Source: Kingella_B sp963529665
GTDB lineage: Bacteria > Pseudomonadota > Gammaproteobacteria > Burkholderiales > Neisseriaceae
Reading direction: 5' to 3'
Length of the DNA: 64,000 nt
Assembly: GCA_963529665.1 (NCBI GenBank)
Contig: CAUSAG010000002.1
Location: forward strand, 1-64,000
Shown here: positions 37,002 to 45,477 of the stretch, piece by piece
Numbering within the stretch: position 1 is the first letter of the stretch
Layout: every line of letters begins with the position of its first letter
Notes under the pieces: model-generated
Told to the model about the DNA's origin: nothing
What the model saw: only the letters and a program-made list of their open reading frames with translations
The model's database searches: none
Made by a program: the position numbers and the translations under genes

Positions 37002-38912
37002 TTATTCTTGCCCAAACTGCCCCAAAAACGCTTCGTCTTTCAACACGCGTAGAGGTTGCATATCGCTGTTGCCGACTATGATACGGCTGGGGTCGCTGCG
37101 TAGGCACGCGCCGCCGTAGTGTCCGCCGACTGTAAACGTGCAGACTTGGACGTATTGGTCTTCTATTTTGGGTAAGCACCAGAGTTGTTGGTAGATTTGT
37201 TCTTGGCTGCCGAATTTGCCTTGTGTGGCATCTAGTTGGTCGGTGCAGTCGCAGATGAGTGAGACGTTGTCGCCGCGCCGTCCGCCTATGGGTTTTTGGG
37301 CGTAGCCGTTGTTTTTCAGGCTGCCTGAAAGTTCAAAGCTGGCTTCTAGTAAATAGCGGTGGTTGGGGAAGAGTTCCCATAATACGGGTAGGATGGCTTT
37401 GTTGCTGGGGATAGCTGTCCATAGGGGTTCGTAGACAAGTACTTCGGGGCGCAGGAGTACATCTATTAGGCGGACGGTGTCGCCTTCGCGTCCTGTGCGG
37501 ATTGGGGGGGCGACTTCGTTGCCTGTTGCGTCTTCGCGGAGCTGTTCTAGCATAGTTTCCCATGCCCATGTTTTCCAGACGCTGAATATTTGTTTGTCGT
37601 CTTCGTCTAGTAGTCTGCCGCGGTTGTCCCAGTGTAGCCCTTGTGTGCCGTGGACGATTTTGGTTTGTATGCCTGCGTTTTGTAGGGCGGTTTGCATAAA
37701 TTTGGCGTGGTAGTCTTCTTCGGCATCGGTGTCTTGCAGGATGTGGACGAGTGGGGCGTGGGCGCGGTGTTTCCAGCAGTCGGTCAGGGCATCGCGTAAG
37801 CCGACACCGGGGTCGCTGCCAATTTTTTCTGCACCGCCGGCGGCTGCCCAGCGTCCTAAAATTGCGCCTGCTTCGGCGTGGCAGGAGGCGGAGTCGGCAT
37901 TGTATTCGTAGGCTTTTAAGCCGCGCTCGTCTAGGCAGAAGTCTAGTCGCCCTGTGATGGTTTGGTGGCGGCGGTTTTGCCATGATAGGCGTAGGCGTGG
38001 GTAGAGGAGTTTGGGGATGTCAAATAGGGCGAGGAGTTTGTCGTCTCGTAATACGCGCTCGGTGGCGTGTAGGTACATGAGATGGAGTTCATTGGTGGCA
38101 CGGATGAGTTCGTGTTGTGCGCTTTCGGATATGGTGAAGTAGCGGTAGGGGTCGGTGCGGCTGACTTGGTGTCCTTTCATGGCAGTGATGAATAGGTGTT
38201 CAAATTGGTCTTGTTCGTTGAGCCATTTGCCTGAAAATTGTCCGTGGTTGGGTAGGTGGGCGGCGTGGATTTGGAGTAACGCGCTTTCTGGCTGTGGTTG
38301 GGGGAGGCTGTGCTGAGTGTTGGCGGTTTGTATCATCCAGCCGAGTATGGTGGTGTTGTCAAAGGTGTCGTAGATTTGGTAGCCGCCCTTTTGGGTGCGG
38401 GTCATTTTGAGTTCGCGTGTCCATTGTTGTCCGCGTGGTAGGCGGCTGTGGATGACGTTTTGTTCGACGATGCGGATTTTGTTAGGTAGGACTTCGGTGA
38501 TAATGGCGACGTGTCCTGTGTGTTCGAATTCGCCGCCTTCATCCCAAATTAGGAGTGCGCCTGCTTCGGGTTTTTTCAGGCTGCCGTTGGCGTAGGCTTG
38601 CAGGGGAACGAGAGTATCGTCTACGACTTGGCGTAAAAAGCGCAGTGAGAAGATTTCGTATGCCATGCCGACATCGGTAAATACCATGCCGTGGTTGAGA
38701 TAGAGATAGCGGCGGGCGAATTCTACACATTGCCATTTGTAGCCCATGTATTCGTCTGCGAGATAGCTGCGGTAGGCGGCATCATCGGGGAATTCGGTTT
38801 TGTCGGCAGTTTGGTAGTCGGATGAGTAGATGGCGATGCCACCAGGGGCGTAACCGAGTAGGCTGCCGAAAGGGTCGTGGGTGGGGATGTTGGGGGAGAT
38901 GTGTTCGGTCAT
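37002..38912 (-). CDS. gss: Bifunctional glutathionylspermidine synthetase/amidase
   Basis: A 636-aa two-domain enzyme. The N-terminal CHAP amidase has KWQCVEF (Cys 62) and GHVAII (His 134); the C-terminal ATP-grasp synthetase joins glutathione to spermidine. It has about the length of E. coli GspS. Start at 38912 gives MTEHISPNIP; upstream readings lack a better site. It lies between two IS copies, and its codons (many CTA and CGA) differ from its neighbours, both signs of transfer. gshB in this window makes the substrate glutathione. Confidence 0.93.
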   Translation of the reverse strand: MTEHISPNIPTHDPFGSLLGYAPGGIAIYSSDYQTADKTEFPDDAAYRSYLADEYMGYKWQCVEFARRYLYLNHGMVFTDVGMAYEIFSLRFLRQVVDDTLVPLQAYANGSLKKPEAGALLIWDEGGEFEHTGHVAIITEVLPNKIRIVEQNVIHSRLPRGQQWTRELKMTRTQKGGYQIYDTFDNTTILGWMIQTANTQHSLPQPQPESALLQIHAAHLPNHGQFSGKWLNEQDQFEHLFITAMKGHQVSRTDPYRYFTISESAQHELIRATNELHLMYLHATERVLRDDKLLALFDIPKLLYPRLRLSWQNRRHQTITGRLDFCLDERGLKAYEYNADSASCHAEAGAILGRWAAAGGAEKIGSDPGVGLRDALTDCWKHRAHAPLVHILQDTDAEEDYHAKFMQTALQNAGIQTKIVHGTQGLHWDNRGRLLDEDDKQIFSVWKTWAWETMLEQLREDATGNEVAPPIRTGREGDTVRLIDVLLRPEVLVYEPLWTAIPSNKAILPVLWELFPNHRYLLEASFELSGSLKNNGYAQKPIGGRRGDNVSLICDCTDQLDATQGKFGSQEQIYQQLWCLPKIEDQYVQVCTFTVGGHYGGACLRSDPSRIIVGNSDMQPLRVLKDEAFLGQFGQE

Positions 38913-39048
38913 GGTTTTGTGTGTTTTGTGTGAATGAAAAAAAGAGACTAGTATAGTCCTGATATGTGCATTAGTGAATTGTTGGAAATCGTCGCGTTGT
39001 TTGCACTTTTGGGTATTTTGAGCTTTTGTTTCTCGCATAAATAATTTT

Positions 39049-39761
39049 GGGGCTGACGTAGATTAGCCCTAAATTTCACACCAATCCCGCAAGATTTTTA
39101 GCTGTTGGGGCGGTGTGCCGAAGTTAAATCGAAATTCGCATTCTTTCAAGAACAGCGGGAAAGATTTGCGATCGATTCCGTTGTATTTGCGTAAGACGCG
39201 TTTTGCCTGATTCCAAAAGTTCTCAATGCCGTTAATGTGGTTTTGACGGTCTGCAAATTCCTTGGAATGGTTGATGCGGTAATGGATAAAACTGCTCACG
39301 TCCAACTTGTTGCAGCTGCTCAGACTATCGGTATAAACAATGCTGTCCGGCATGATTTTCTTTTTGATGACAGGGAGTAACGTTTCAGACTTGGCATTAT
39401 CCACCACAACGGTATAGACCCGTCCGTTACGTTTCAGAATGCCGAAGACAACCACTTTTCCTGCCGCACCGCGACCGCGTCTGCCTTTACGCCGTCCGCC
39501 GAAATAGCTTTCGTCCAACTCGACAGAGCCCTCAAAAACCTCATCGGCAGCCAAGGCCAAATGATGGCTGATGACCATACGGATTTTACGGTAGAACAGA
39601 ATAGCGGAGTTGGGCTGAATGCTCAAAATATCGGCAGCGGAACGGGCGGTAACTTGGAGTGCGAAAAATTCAAGTAGTTTCTTTTGAGCTCTCTTGATTA
39701 ACTTACAATTAGTTATCTTCATTTTCGTAGCCTAGCATAGCTGCTAATCTACGTCAGCCCC
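39049..39761 (-). mobile_element. IS1016-like insertion sequence, complete copy
   Basis: A 713-base element with the inverted ends GGGGCTGACGTAGATTAG/CTAATCTACGTCAGCCCC and one transposase gene. Size and ends fit IS1016 of Neisseria and Haemophilus. Confidence 0.88.
39069..39722 (-). CDS. IS1595-family (IS1016 group) transposase
   Basis: A 217-aa ISXO2-like DDE transposase. The N-terminal helix-turn-helix (about 10-42: ARSAADILSIQPNSA) is present, as are ELDESYFGGRRKG, VYTDSLSSCNKL and HINGIENFW. It appears intact and could mobilise both copies and the segment between them. Confidence 0.9.
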   Translation of the reverse strand: MKITNCKLIKRAQKKLLEFFALQVTARSAADILSIQPNSAILFYRKIRMVISHHLALAADEVFEGSVELDESYFGGRRKGRRGRGAAGKVVVFGILKRNGRVYTVVVDNAKSETLLPVIKKKIMPDSIVYTDSLSSCNKLDVSSFIHYRINHSKEFADRQNHINGIENFWNQAKRVLRKYNGIDRKSFPLFLKECEFRFNFGTPPQQLKILRDWCEI

Positions 39762-39963
39762 AAAAATAAATAAAGAGAAAGGCAGCCTGAAACGCGGCAT
39801 TAGGCATTGCTAAACGGTGCATAAACAAGTTTGCACAACCTACACGCTGATGGATGGGATGTTTCTTGATTTGTGCTGTTATGTTTTTCAGGCTGTCTTT
39901 AACGCTTCAAGGCAGCCTGAAATCGTTTGCCAGCTGAAATCGTTTGCCAGCCATGTGGCGGGG

Positions 39964-40929
39964 TTAAACCAGCCGCAGCCGTTGTAGTTCGCTTTCTATT
40001 TCGTGGTGTGTCCAGCCGTTGGCGGCGGCGAGCATCATTAGGGCGGTGGCGGTTTCTAGGTTGCAGTATCCGCCGTTGATTGCGCCTGATTGGCGCAGGG
40101 CGTTGCCTTGGGCGTAGCGTGCGGTGGCGTTGCCGTGTGGCACTTGGCTGATGTTGATGAGTGGTTTGCCTGCTTGGGTGTAGCGTTGGATGGCGGCAAG
40201 CAGCGCGGGGTGGGCGGGGGCGTTGCCGTGTCCGTAGCTGAGTAGGATGGCGGCATCGCTTTCGTTGGGATTGAGCTGGGCGGCGGCGTTGTCCTGCATA
40301 TTGCTGGGGGTTAGGATGATGGGGACAACGCGGGTGTGGGGGTTGAAGTGGCGTTTCAGGCTGCTGTTATAGGGGGCGGGGGTGGTTTCAGGCTGCCTAT
40401 TTTCAATTTGCCATGTGCCGAAGTGGGGGTTGGCGAAGCCGTCGTGGTGTTCGGTGGTGGTTTTGCTGCTGCCGATGGGGGGGATGAGTTTGCCGTTGAA
40501 GGCGAGCAGTATGCCGTGTACATCGGGGCGTTGGATGGCGGTAAGGGCGGTGTGTAGGTTGGCAGGGGCATCGCTGTGGGCTGCGCCGTAGGGTTGTTGC
40601 GAGCCAGTTAGGATGATGGGTTTGCCTTGTGGGTTGAGCGCAAGGGCGAGCAGGTTGGCGGTGTAGGCTAGGGTGTCGGTGCCGTGCAGGATGAGAATGG
40701 CATCGTGTTGGGCGATGGCGGTGTGCAGTAGGGCGAGCCAGTTTGCCCAGTCTGTTGGGGCGAGTGCGGAGCTGTCGATGAGTGGGTCGCAGATGTGCCA
40801 TGTGAGTTTCAGGCTGCCTGTGTAGGGTTGCAGGGCGGTGGCAACGATTTGGCGGCTGGGTTGCAAGCCTTGCGGGGTGGGGGTCATGCCGATGGTTCCG
40901 CCTGTGTATAGGATGTAAAGGGATTTCAT
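39964..40929 (-). CDS. ansA: L-asparaginase, cytoplasmic type I
   Basis: A 321-aa amidohydrolase converting asparagine to aspartate and ammonia. The two active-site threonine motifs are present: ILYTGGTIGM at the N-terminus and ILHGTDTLAYTA at about residue 80. There is no signal peptide, so the type I cytoplasmic form is preferred. Several DUS lie inside, for example reading GSLKL and SSLKR. Single gene between DUS-rich spacers. Confidence 0.93.
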   Translation of the reverse strand: MKSLYILYTGGTIGMTPTPQGLQPSRQIVATALQPYTGSLKLTWHICDPLIDSSALAPTDWANWLALLHTAIAQHDAILILHGTDTLAYTANLLALALNPQGKPIILTGSQQPYGAAHSDAPANLHTALTAIQRPDVHGILLAFNGKLIPPIGSSKTTTEHHDGFANPHFGTWQIENRQPETTPAPYNSSLKRHFNPHTRVVPIILTPSNMQDNAAAQLNPNESDAAILLSYGHGNAPAHPALLAAIQRYTQAGKPLINISQVPHGNATARYAQGNALRQSGAINGGYCNLETATALMMLAAANGWTHHEIESELQRLRLV

Positions 40930-41043
40930 GGAGTGGGGTAAAAAGATGGGGTTGGGATGAATAAGGCAGCCTGAAACTATGCTTCACTCGTTTTCAGGCT
41001 GCCTTGATGGCGATGATGCTGATGCGCTGGTGAATAGGGGTGC

Positions 41044-41454
41044 TCACACCTTGCCCGCCAATTTGCGTTTGCGGCGGCGTTGCCATTCCCATGCGTAGCC
41101 GCCGATAATGGGCAGGGCAATCAGCACGGCTTTGAATGTCCATGTGGCGTACCACGGTTTGTTGAGCACGGTGACGCTGGTGGCATCCACGGCACCGGTG
41201 TGGCGCAGGGCGAACCAGTCTAGCCACGGACACCAGCAGGCAACAAACAAGCCGAGCAACACGGGGTAGCACAAAAAGGCTTTTTCGTGTGTCCACAGCC
41301 AAAAGAAGGCTGCCAGCCAAAGCAGCGTGCTGCCTGTAATCATCAGCGTGTATTTGAGCGATGCGGCGGTTGCCCAGCCTGCGAGAAAGTAGGTGATGGC
41401 AAGGAATGCGATGCCAACTAGGATAAGGAGAATTTCTTCGGGGCGTTTGAACAT
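41044..41454 (-). CDS. Membrane protein of unknown function
   Basis: A 136-aa protein with four hydrophobic segments (about 8-26, 36-54, 62-80, 106-124) and a very basic C-terminal tail (RRRKRKLAGKV), so positive-inside topology places the C-terminus in the cytoplasm. The region between helices 3 and 4 (about 80-105) may lie outside. Family not recognised. Confidence 0.6.
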   Translation of the reverse strand: MFKRPEEILLILVGIAFLAITYFLAGWATAASLKYTLMITGSTLLWLAAFFWLWTHEKAFLCYPVLLGLFVACWCPWLDWFALRHTGAVDATSVTVLNKPWYATWTFKAVLIALPIIGGYAWEWQRRRKRKLAGKV

Positions 41455-41843
41455 GGGGATTCCTTTGTGGTGGAGGGGGGGTGGTTAGGCAGCCTGAAAA
41501 CTTTGCAAAACCTGTAATCAATGAAGCGTCGGCAGCTCGCCGACATTTTGTTAATCAATTAAACCATGTTGAATCAACCATTTGGCGACGAGCCGTCGCC
41601 GCTCCATTTTAGATTTCAGGCTGCCGTTAAGGTTTTGCAAAGGTTTCAGCCTGAAAGTGGGCGGGATGGTTGGTGGGCAACGAGTTGCCCACCCTACGGG
41701 TTGGGCGCGGGCATAAATATTAGGCAGCCTGAAAAGGTTTGCGCGTGGGGTGCAGGGGCTTGCCCCTGCTCGTGGTAGGCGGCGAAACGCCTGCTCTGGC
41801 AAAAAATAGGTAATGCGCGGGCATGATGAAATAAACAACCGCC
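41455..41843. repeat. Dispersed palindromic repeats, no gene seen
   Basis: Contains repeat A at 41521-41609 (CGTCGGCAGCTCGCCGAC and TTGGCGACGAGCCGTCGCC), a hairpin GTGGGCAACGAGTTGCCCAC near 41670-41692, and repeat D at 41745-41809, with DUS copies between them. Confidence 0.7.
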
Positions 41844-43877
41844 CTACTCCGCGCCTTGCCCAACGCCTGTTTCAGGCTGCCCCAAATCGCGCGCCAGCGT
41901 TTCCAGCTTTGCCAAATGCTCGGGAAACTCGCGTGCCAACTCGCGTTCGCTGCGCGTGGCAGACATGGCAAAGCGCACGTCGCCTGCGCGGTCAAACAGC
42001 AGCCAAGCGCGTTTTTCGCGCACATAAAACATAAAAATCGTGCCCAACACCAGCAGCACCGAGCCGATGTACACCAAGCTCGCGCCAGGCGATTTGGTCA
42101 TCTGCAAGCCCGACATATTCACTTGCTTAAACGTGTCCATTTGCAGCAGCACGGGCGATTGGAAGCGCGTGAGCGCGGTGTAGCCATCCATGCTGTTTAA
42201 AATAAAGCGATTGCGCGCCTCGCCCGCCGCCATCGGAGGCAGCCTGAAATCGTTTAACGCCTGCGTGAGCGCCACATCCATGCTGCTATACAAAATCTGA
42301 TACATGATTTCGCCTGTTTTTTGCTGCGCTTCGGCGGGTACATTTTGCTGAATATGCTCGTTAATCGCCACATAGCCGCCCTCGGCAAACTGGCGCAGCA
42401 GGTTCTCCACCGCCAGCTTAAAATCGCCGCGCATATTTTCGTTCACATTGGCAACAGCGGTTTGCACAATCTGCGCACACTTTTCAGGCTGCATCAGCGT
42501 GGCGCGCAACGCCATAAAGCTATCCAACTTGTTTTGCCCATCGGCGGGCAGCATCAGCCAGCGATACGGCGCGTTGATGTCGCTGCGCTCGCCCGTGGCA
42601 AAAAACTTCGCCCCCTCACGCTCCAACGGCAGCATATAGTTCACATACTCATGCGCCTGCCCAGCCGCATCGCGCAGCTTGAAACTAATCGTTGGACCTA
42701 CGTTTTGAAACTGCTTGGGCTGCGCCACACTGCGCACATCGTGCTGGGCTGGCTCGCTCGCTGCCGCCGTGTTTTCCACGTTAAACACGCGCAATTCGCC
42801 CAGCTCAAACTGATATTTTTCCTTGCCCAAATCTAGTGGAAACGCGCGTTGCGACACCACATCCAGCGCAACAGGCGCATTCGTGCCGCGCAAATCCCAG
42901 CTTTGGAAACGCACATCCGAGCCACCGTCGCCATAGGTGGATTGATAAATCGTAATGCCGTTGATGGTGAGCGGATGGTTCACGCGAATGGTCTGCGCCA
43001 CTTGCTTGCCGCTGGCTTTATCGGTTACCACAATATCGCTGGCAAAATCTTTGGGCATGCCCGTGTTGTAAAAATCGATGTGAAACTTTTTCAATTCCAG
43101 CGTAAACGGCAGCTCTTGCAGCAGCAAGCCCTTATCGGCATTGATAAACGCCGATTCAATCGTTTGCCCTTCCACCACTTCCGCATTGGCGCGAAACGAC
43201 AAATTGCTCGGCGAAAGGCGCGATGCAGCCTGAAAATCGCGCGCGTATTGGCTGGTGGTATCGGGCACAATCTTGCCCGTGAGCATGCCGATTTTCAGCA
43301 GCAGATTGCTGTCCACCAAGCCACCCAAGCAAATCACAATAATCGCCGCGTGGGCAAAAATATAGCCCCATTTGTTCATCGCGCCTTTTTTTGCCGACAG
43401 CAACACGCTGCCATCTTCGCGCGGCGTGATGCGCGTTTGAAAGCCGTTTACCTGCCAATATTTCGCCGCGATTTCCGTTTTCAGGCTGCCCATGTTGTCC
43501 GATAGCAGCGCGGTGTGTTTCATGTGCGCGAGCGATTTGGCTGTGGTTTGCGTGCGAAACGAGCGCATTTCGCGCAAAAACGGCGGCACATTGCGCCATA
43601 AGCATAAGCTCGTGCTCAACACCAAAAACAGCATAATCAGCGTGAACCACGCCGAAGCATACACATCAAACAGCCCCAAAAATTCAAAGATTTCCGTCCA
43701 AAACGCGCCAAACTTCACCACATAATTCTGCTTGGGCTGATTTTGCTGCAACACCGTGCCAACCACCGAAGCAATCGCCAGCACCGACAGCAGCGCCACC
43801 GCAAAACGCATGGAGCTGAAAAAAGCAAACCACGGGCGGCGGATTAAAGGGATTTTTGCACGAGACGATTGAGACAT
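41844..43877 (-). CDS. resB: Cytochrome c biogenesis protein ResB
   Basis: A 677-aa system II cytochrome c maturation factor that works with CcsA to bring heme to apocytochromes in the periplasm. Hydrophobic helices are at about 20-38, 73-97, 166-186 and near 605-625, with a large periplasmic region between the last two, as usual. The partner ccsA is not seen next to it. It shares its strand with the cytochrome c4 gene 120 bases upstream, across a DUS spacer. Confidence 0.92.
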   Translation of the reverse strand: MSQSSRAKIPLIRRPWFAFFSSMRFAVALLSVLAIASVVGTVLQQNQPKQNYVVKFGAFWTEIFEFLGLFDVYASAWFTLIMLFLVLSTSLCLWRNVPPFLREMRSFRTQTTAKSLAHMKHTALLSDNMGSLKTEIAAKYWQVNGFQTRITPREDGSVLLSAKKGAMNKWGYIFAHAAIIVICLGGLVDSNLLLKIGMLTGKIVPDTTSQYARDFQAASRLSPSNLSFRANAEVVEGQTIESAFINADKGLLLQELPFTLELKKFHIDFYNTGMPKDFASDIVVTDKASGKQVAQTIRVNHPLTINGITIYQSTYGDGGSDVRFQSWDLRGTNAPVALDVVSQRAFPLDLGKEKYQFELGELRVFNVENTAAASEPAQHDVRSVAQPKQFQNVGPTISFKLRDAAGQAHEYVNYMLPLEREGAKFFATGERSDINAPYRWLMLPADGQNKLDSFMALRATLMQPEKCAQIVQTAVANVNENMRGDFKLAVENLLRQFAEGGYVAINEHIQQNVPAEAQQKTGEIMYQILYSSMDVALTQALNDFRLPPMAAGEARNRFILNSMDGYTALTRFQSPVLLQMDTFKQVNMSGLQMTKSPGASLVYIGSVLLVLGTIFMFYVREKRAWLLFDRAGDVRFAMSATRSERELAREFPEHLAKLETLARDLGQPETGVGQGAE

Positions 43878-44000
43878 GGTAAAGAAAGTTTAAAAAGAGT
43901 TAAGGCGCGGATTATAGGCAGCCTGAAAAAGCAATGCAAAATACATTTCAGGCTGCCTAATAACGCTACTTAGGCAGCCTGAAAACCACGAACGCAATGC

Positions 44001-44621
44001 TTATTTCAAACCTTGAATATAAGTGCTTACCGCTCGGATGTCGTCTTCACTCATGCGCGAAGCAATGTCTTCCATGATGCTGTTGGGCGATTTGCGCTCG
44101 CCTTTGGCATACAAGCGAAGCTGGTCGGCAATATAGCTCTCGTGTTGCCCGCCCACGCGTGGGAAGCCTGAAAATGCTGTGCCGCCCGCAGGATAGCCCG
44201 CACCCGCAGGCCCGTGGCAAGACATACACGCTGGAATGCTCTTATTGGGCAAGCCGGCGCGGAAAATGGTTTTGCCCAAATCGGGGTTGGCTTTGGGGTT
44301 GGCTTCGCCTGGTTTGGATTGCTGCGTGGCGTAATAAGCGGCGATGTTGCGCATATCTTCTTCGCTCATGTTTTGCACGATGGGTGCCATCACCGCCGAA
44401 TTGCCCGTTTTGCGATCGCCTTTTTTGATGTCTAGCATTTGTTTGAACACATAATCGGCGTGTTGGCCTGCAATTTTGGGATACATGGCGATGGTGCTGT
44501 TGCCATCAACCATGTGGCAGCCTGAACAAACCATAGCAGCTTGCTTGCCTTTGCTTACATCTGGGGCTGCCGAAGCCAAGCCGCAAGCAGCGAAAATTGC
44601 CAACAGAGTTAAACGTTTCAT
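44001..44621 (-). CDS. Cytochrome c4, diheme
   Basis: A 206-aa periplasmic cytochrome: signal peptide about 1-19 ending ASA, heme motifs CSGCH (32-36) and CMSCH (about 131), the two-domain repeat of the c4 family. It passes electrons to terminal oxidases. The start at 44621 has AGGAG upstream; a longer reading from 44678 would mask the signal peptide. It precedes resB, which makes such cytochromes, and is divergent from engB. Confidence 0.93.
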   Translation of the reverse strand: MKRLTLLAIFAACGLASAAPDVSKGKQAAMVCSGCHMVDGNSTIAMYPKIAGQHADYVFKQMLDIKKGDRKTGNSAVMAPIVQNMSEEDMRNIAAYYATQQSKPGEANPKANPDLGKTIFRAGLPNKSIPACMSCHGPAGAGYPAGGTAFSGFPRVGGQHESYIADQLRLYAKGERKSPNSIMEDIASRMSEDDIRAVSTYIQGLK

Positions 44622-44682
44622 GGATAAAGTGCTCCTGAATTTTTTTTGTGTAGTGGTTAAAAACCGAGAATCTTTCAAACGT

Positions 44683-44695
44683 GGTATTCTATACC
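44683..44695. promoter_or_regulatory. Palindrome between cytochrome c4 and engB
   Basis: GGTATTCTATACC is a perfect 5-3-5 inverted repeat in the divergent space, 22 bases before the engB ATG. It might be an operator or contain a -10 (TATTCT). Position only. Confidence 0.3.
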
Positions 44696-44717
44696 AAATT
44701 CACAAATCTTTACAGCC

Positions 44718-45365
44718 ATGAACAATCTATTCCAAAACGCTAAATTTTTCACCACCGTAAACCACCTAAAAGACCTGCCCGACACCCCCGCCGAAATCGC
44801 CTTTGTGGGGCGCAGCAATGCTGGCAAATCCAGCGCAATCAACACATTATGCAGCCACACTCGCTTGGCTTATGTTTCCAAAACCCCTGGGCGCACGCAA
44901 CACATCAATTTTTTTGAGCTTGCCAACGGCAACTTTATGGTGGATTTACCTGGCTACGGCTACGCGCAAGTGCCCGAAGCCATCCGCGCCCATTGGGTGA
45001 AACTGCTGGGCGATTATTTGCAAACGCGCCTACAGCTGATTGGCTTGGTGTTGATTATGGATGTGCGCCATCCAATGAAAGATTTGGACAAGCAAATGCT
45101 GGATTTTTTCGCGCTCACTGGTCGCCCTGTGCACATCCTGCTTTCCAAAGCCGATAAATTATCCAAAAACGAGCAAATCAAAACGCTCGCCGCCGTTAAA
45201 AAAACCTTGCAGCCTTTTATGGAACGCCAGCCCGTTTCGGTGCAACTGTTTTCCAGTCTCAAAAAACAAGGCATTGAAGAAGTGAACAATGTTGCCGCCG
45301 CATGGTTTGCCGATTTTCAGGCTGCCGCTGCCATCCCTGCTGCGCCCGATGATGCCAACGCATAA
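44718..45365 (+). CDS. engB: Ribosome biogenesis GTP-binding protein YihA/YsxC
   Basis: A 215-aa GTPase needed for assembly of the large ribosomal subunit. G1 GRSNAGKSS (about 30), G3 DLPGYGYA (about 75) and G4 LSKADKLS (about 142) are visible. Divergent from the cytochrome c4 gene, the order also known in Neisseria (from memory). A DUS near the 3' end gives the tail FQAAA. Confidence 0.95.
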   Translation: MNNLFQNAKFFTTVNHLKDLPDTPAEIAFVGRSNAGKSSAINTLCSHTRLAYVSKTPGRTQHINFFELANGNFMVDLPGYGYAQVPEAIRAHWVKLLGDYLQTRLQLIGLVLIMDVRHPMKDLDKQMLDFFALTGRPVHILLSKADKLSKNEQIKTLAAVKKTLQPFMERQPVSVQLFSSLKKQGIEEVNNVAAAWFADFQAAAAIPAAPDDANA

Positions 45366-45477
45366 TATCCACAGCCATTTTCAGGCAGCCTGAAAATGCT
45401 TTAAAATTCGCCCCGTTATTCAACCGCAGCCTGAACCGTTTGGCAGGCTGCCTTTATTATTGATTATTGGAAAACCC

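Larger units (their letters stand above)
36291..39769. mobile_element. Putative IS1016-type composite transposon carrying gss
   Basis: Two IS copies in the same orientation flank gss. The 8-mer AAAAATAA is directly before the left copy (36291-36298) and directly after the right copy (39762-39769), as expected for the 8-base target duplication of IS1595-family elements around the whole unit. The inner flanks do not match each other. The sequence is A/T-rich, so chance is not excluded, and the IS copies differ by several bases. Confidence 0.5.
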
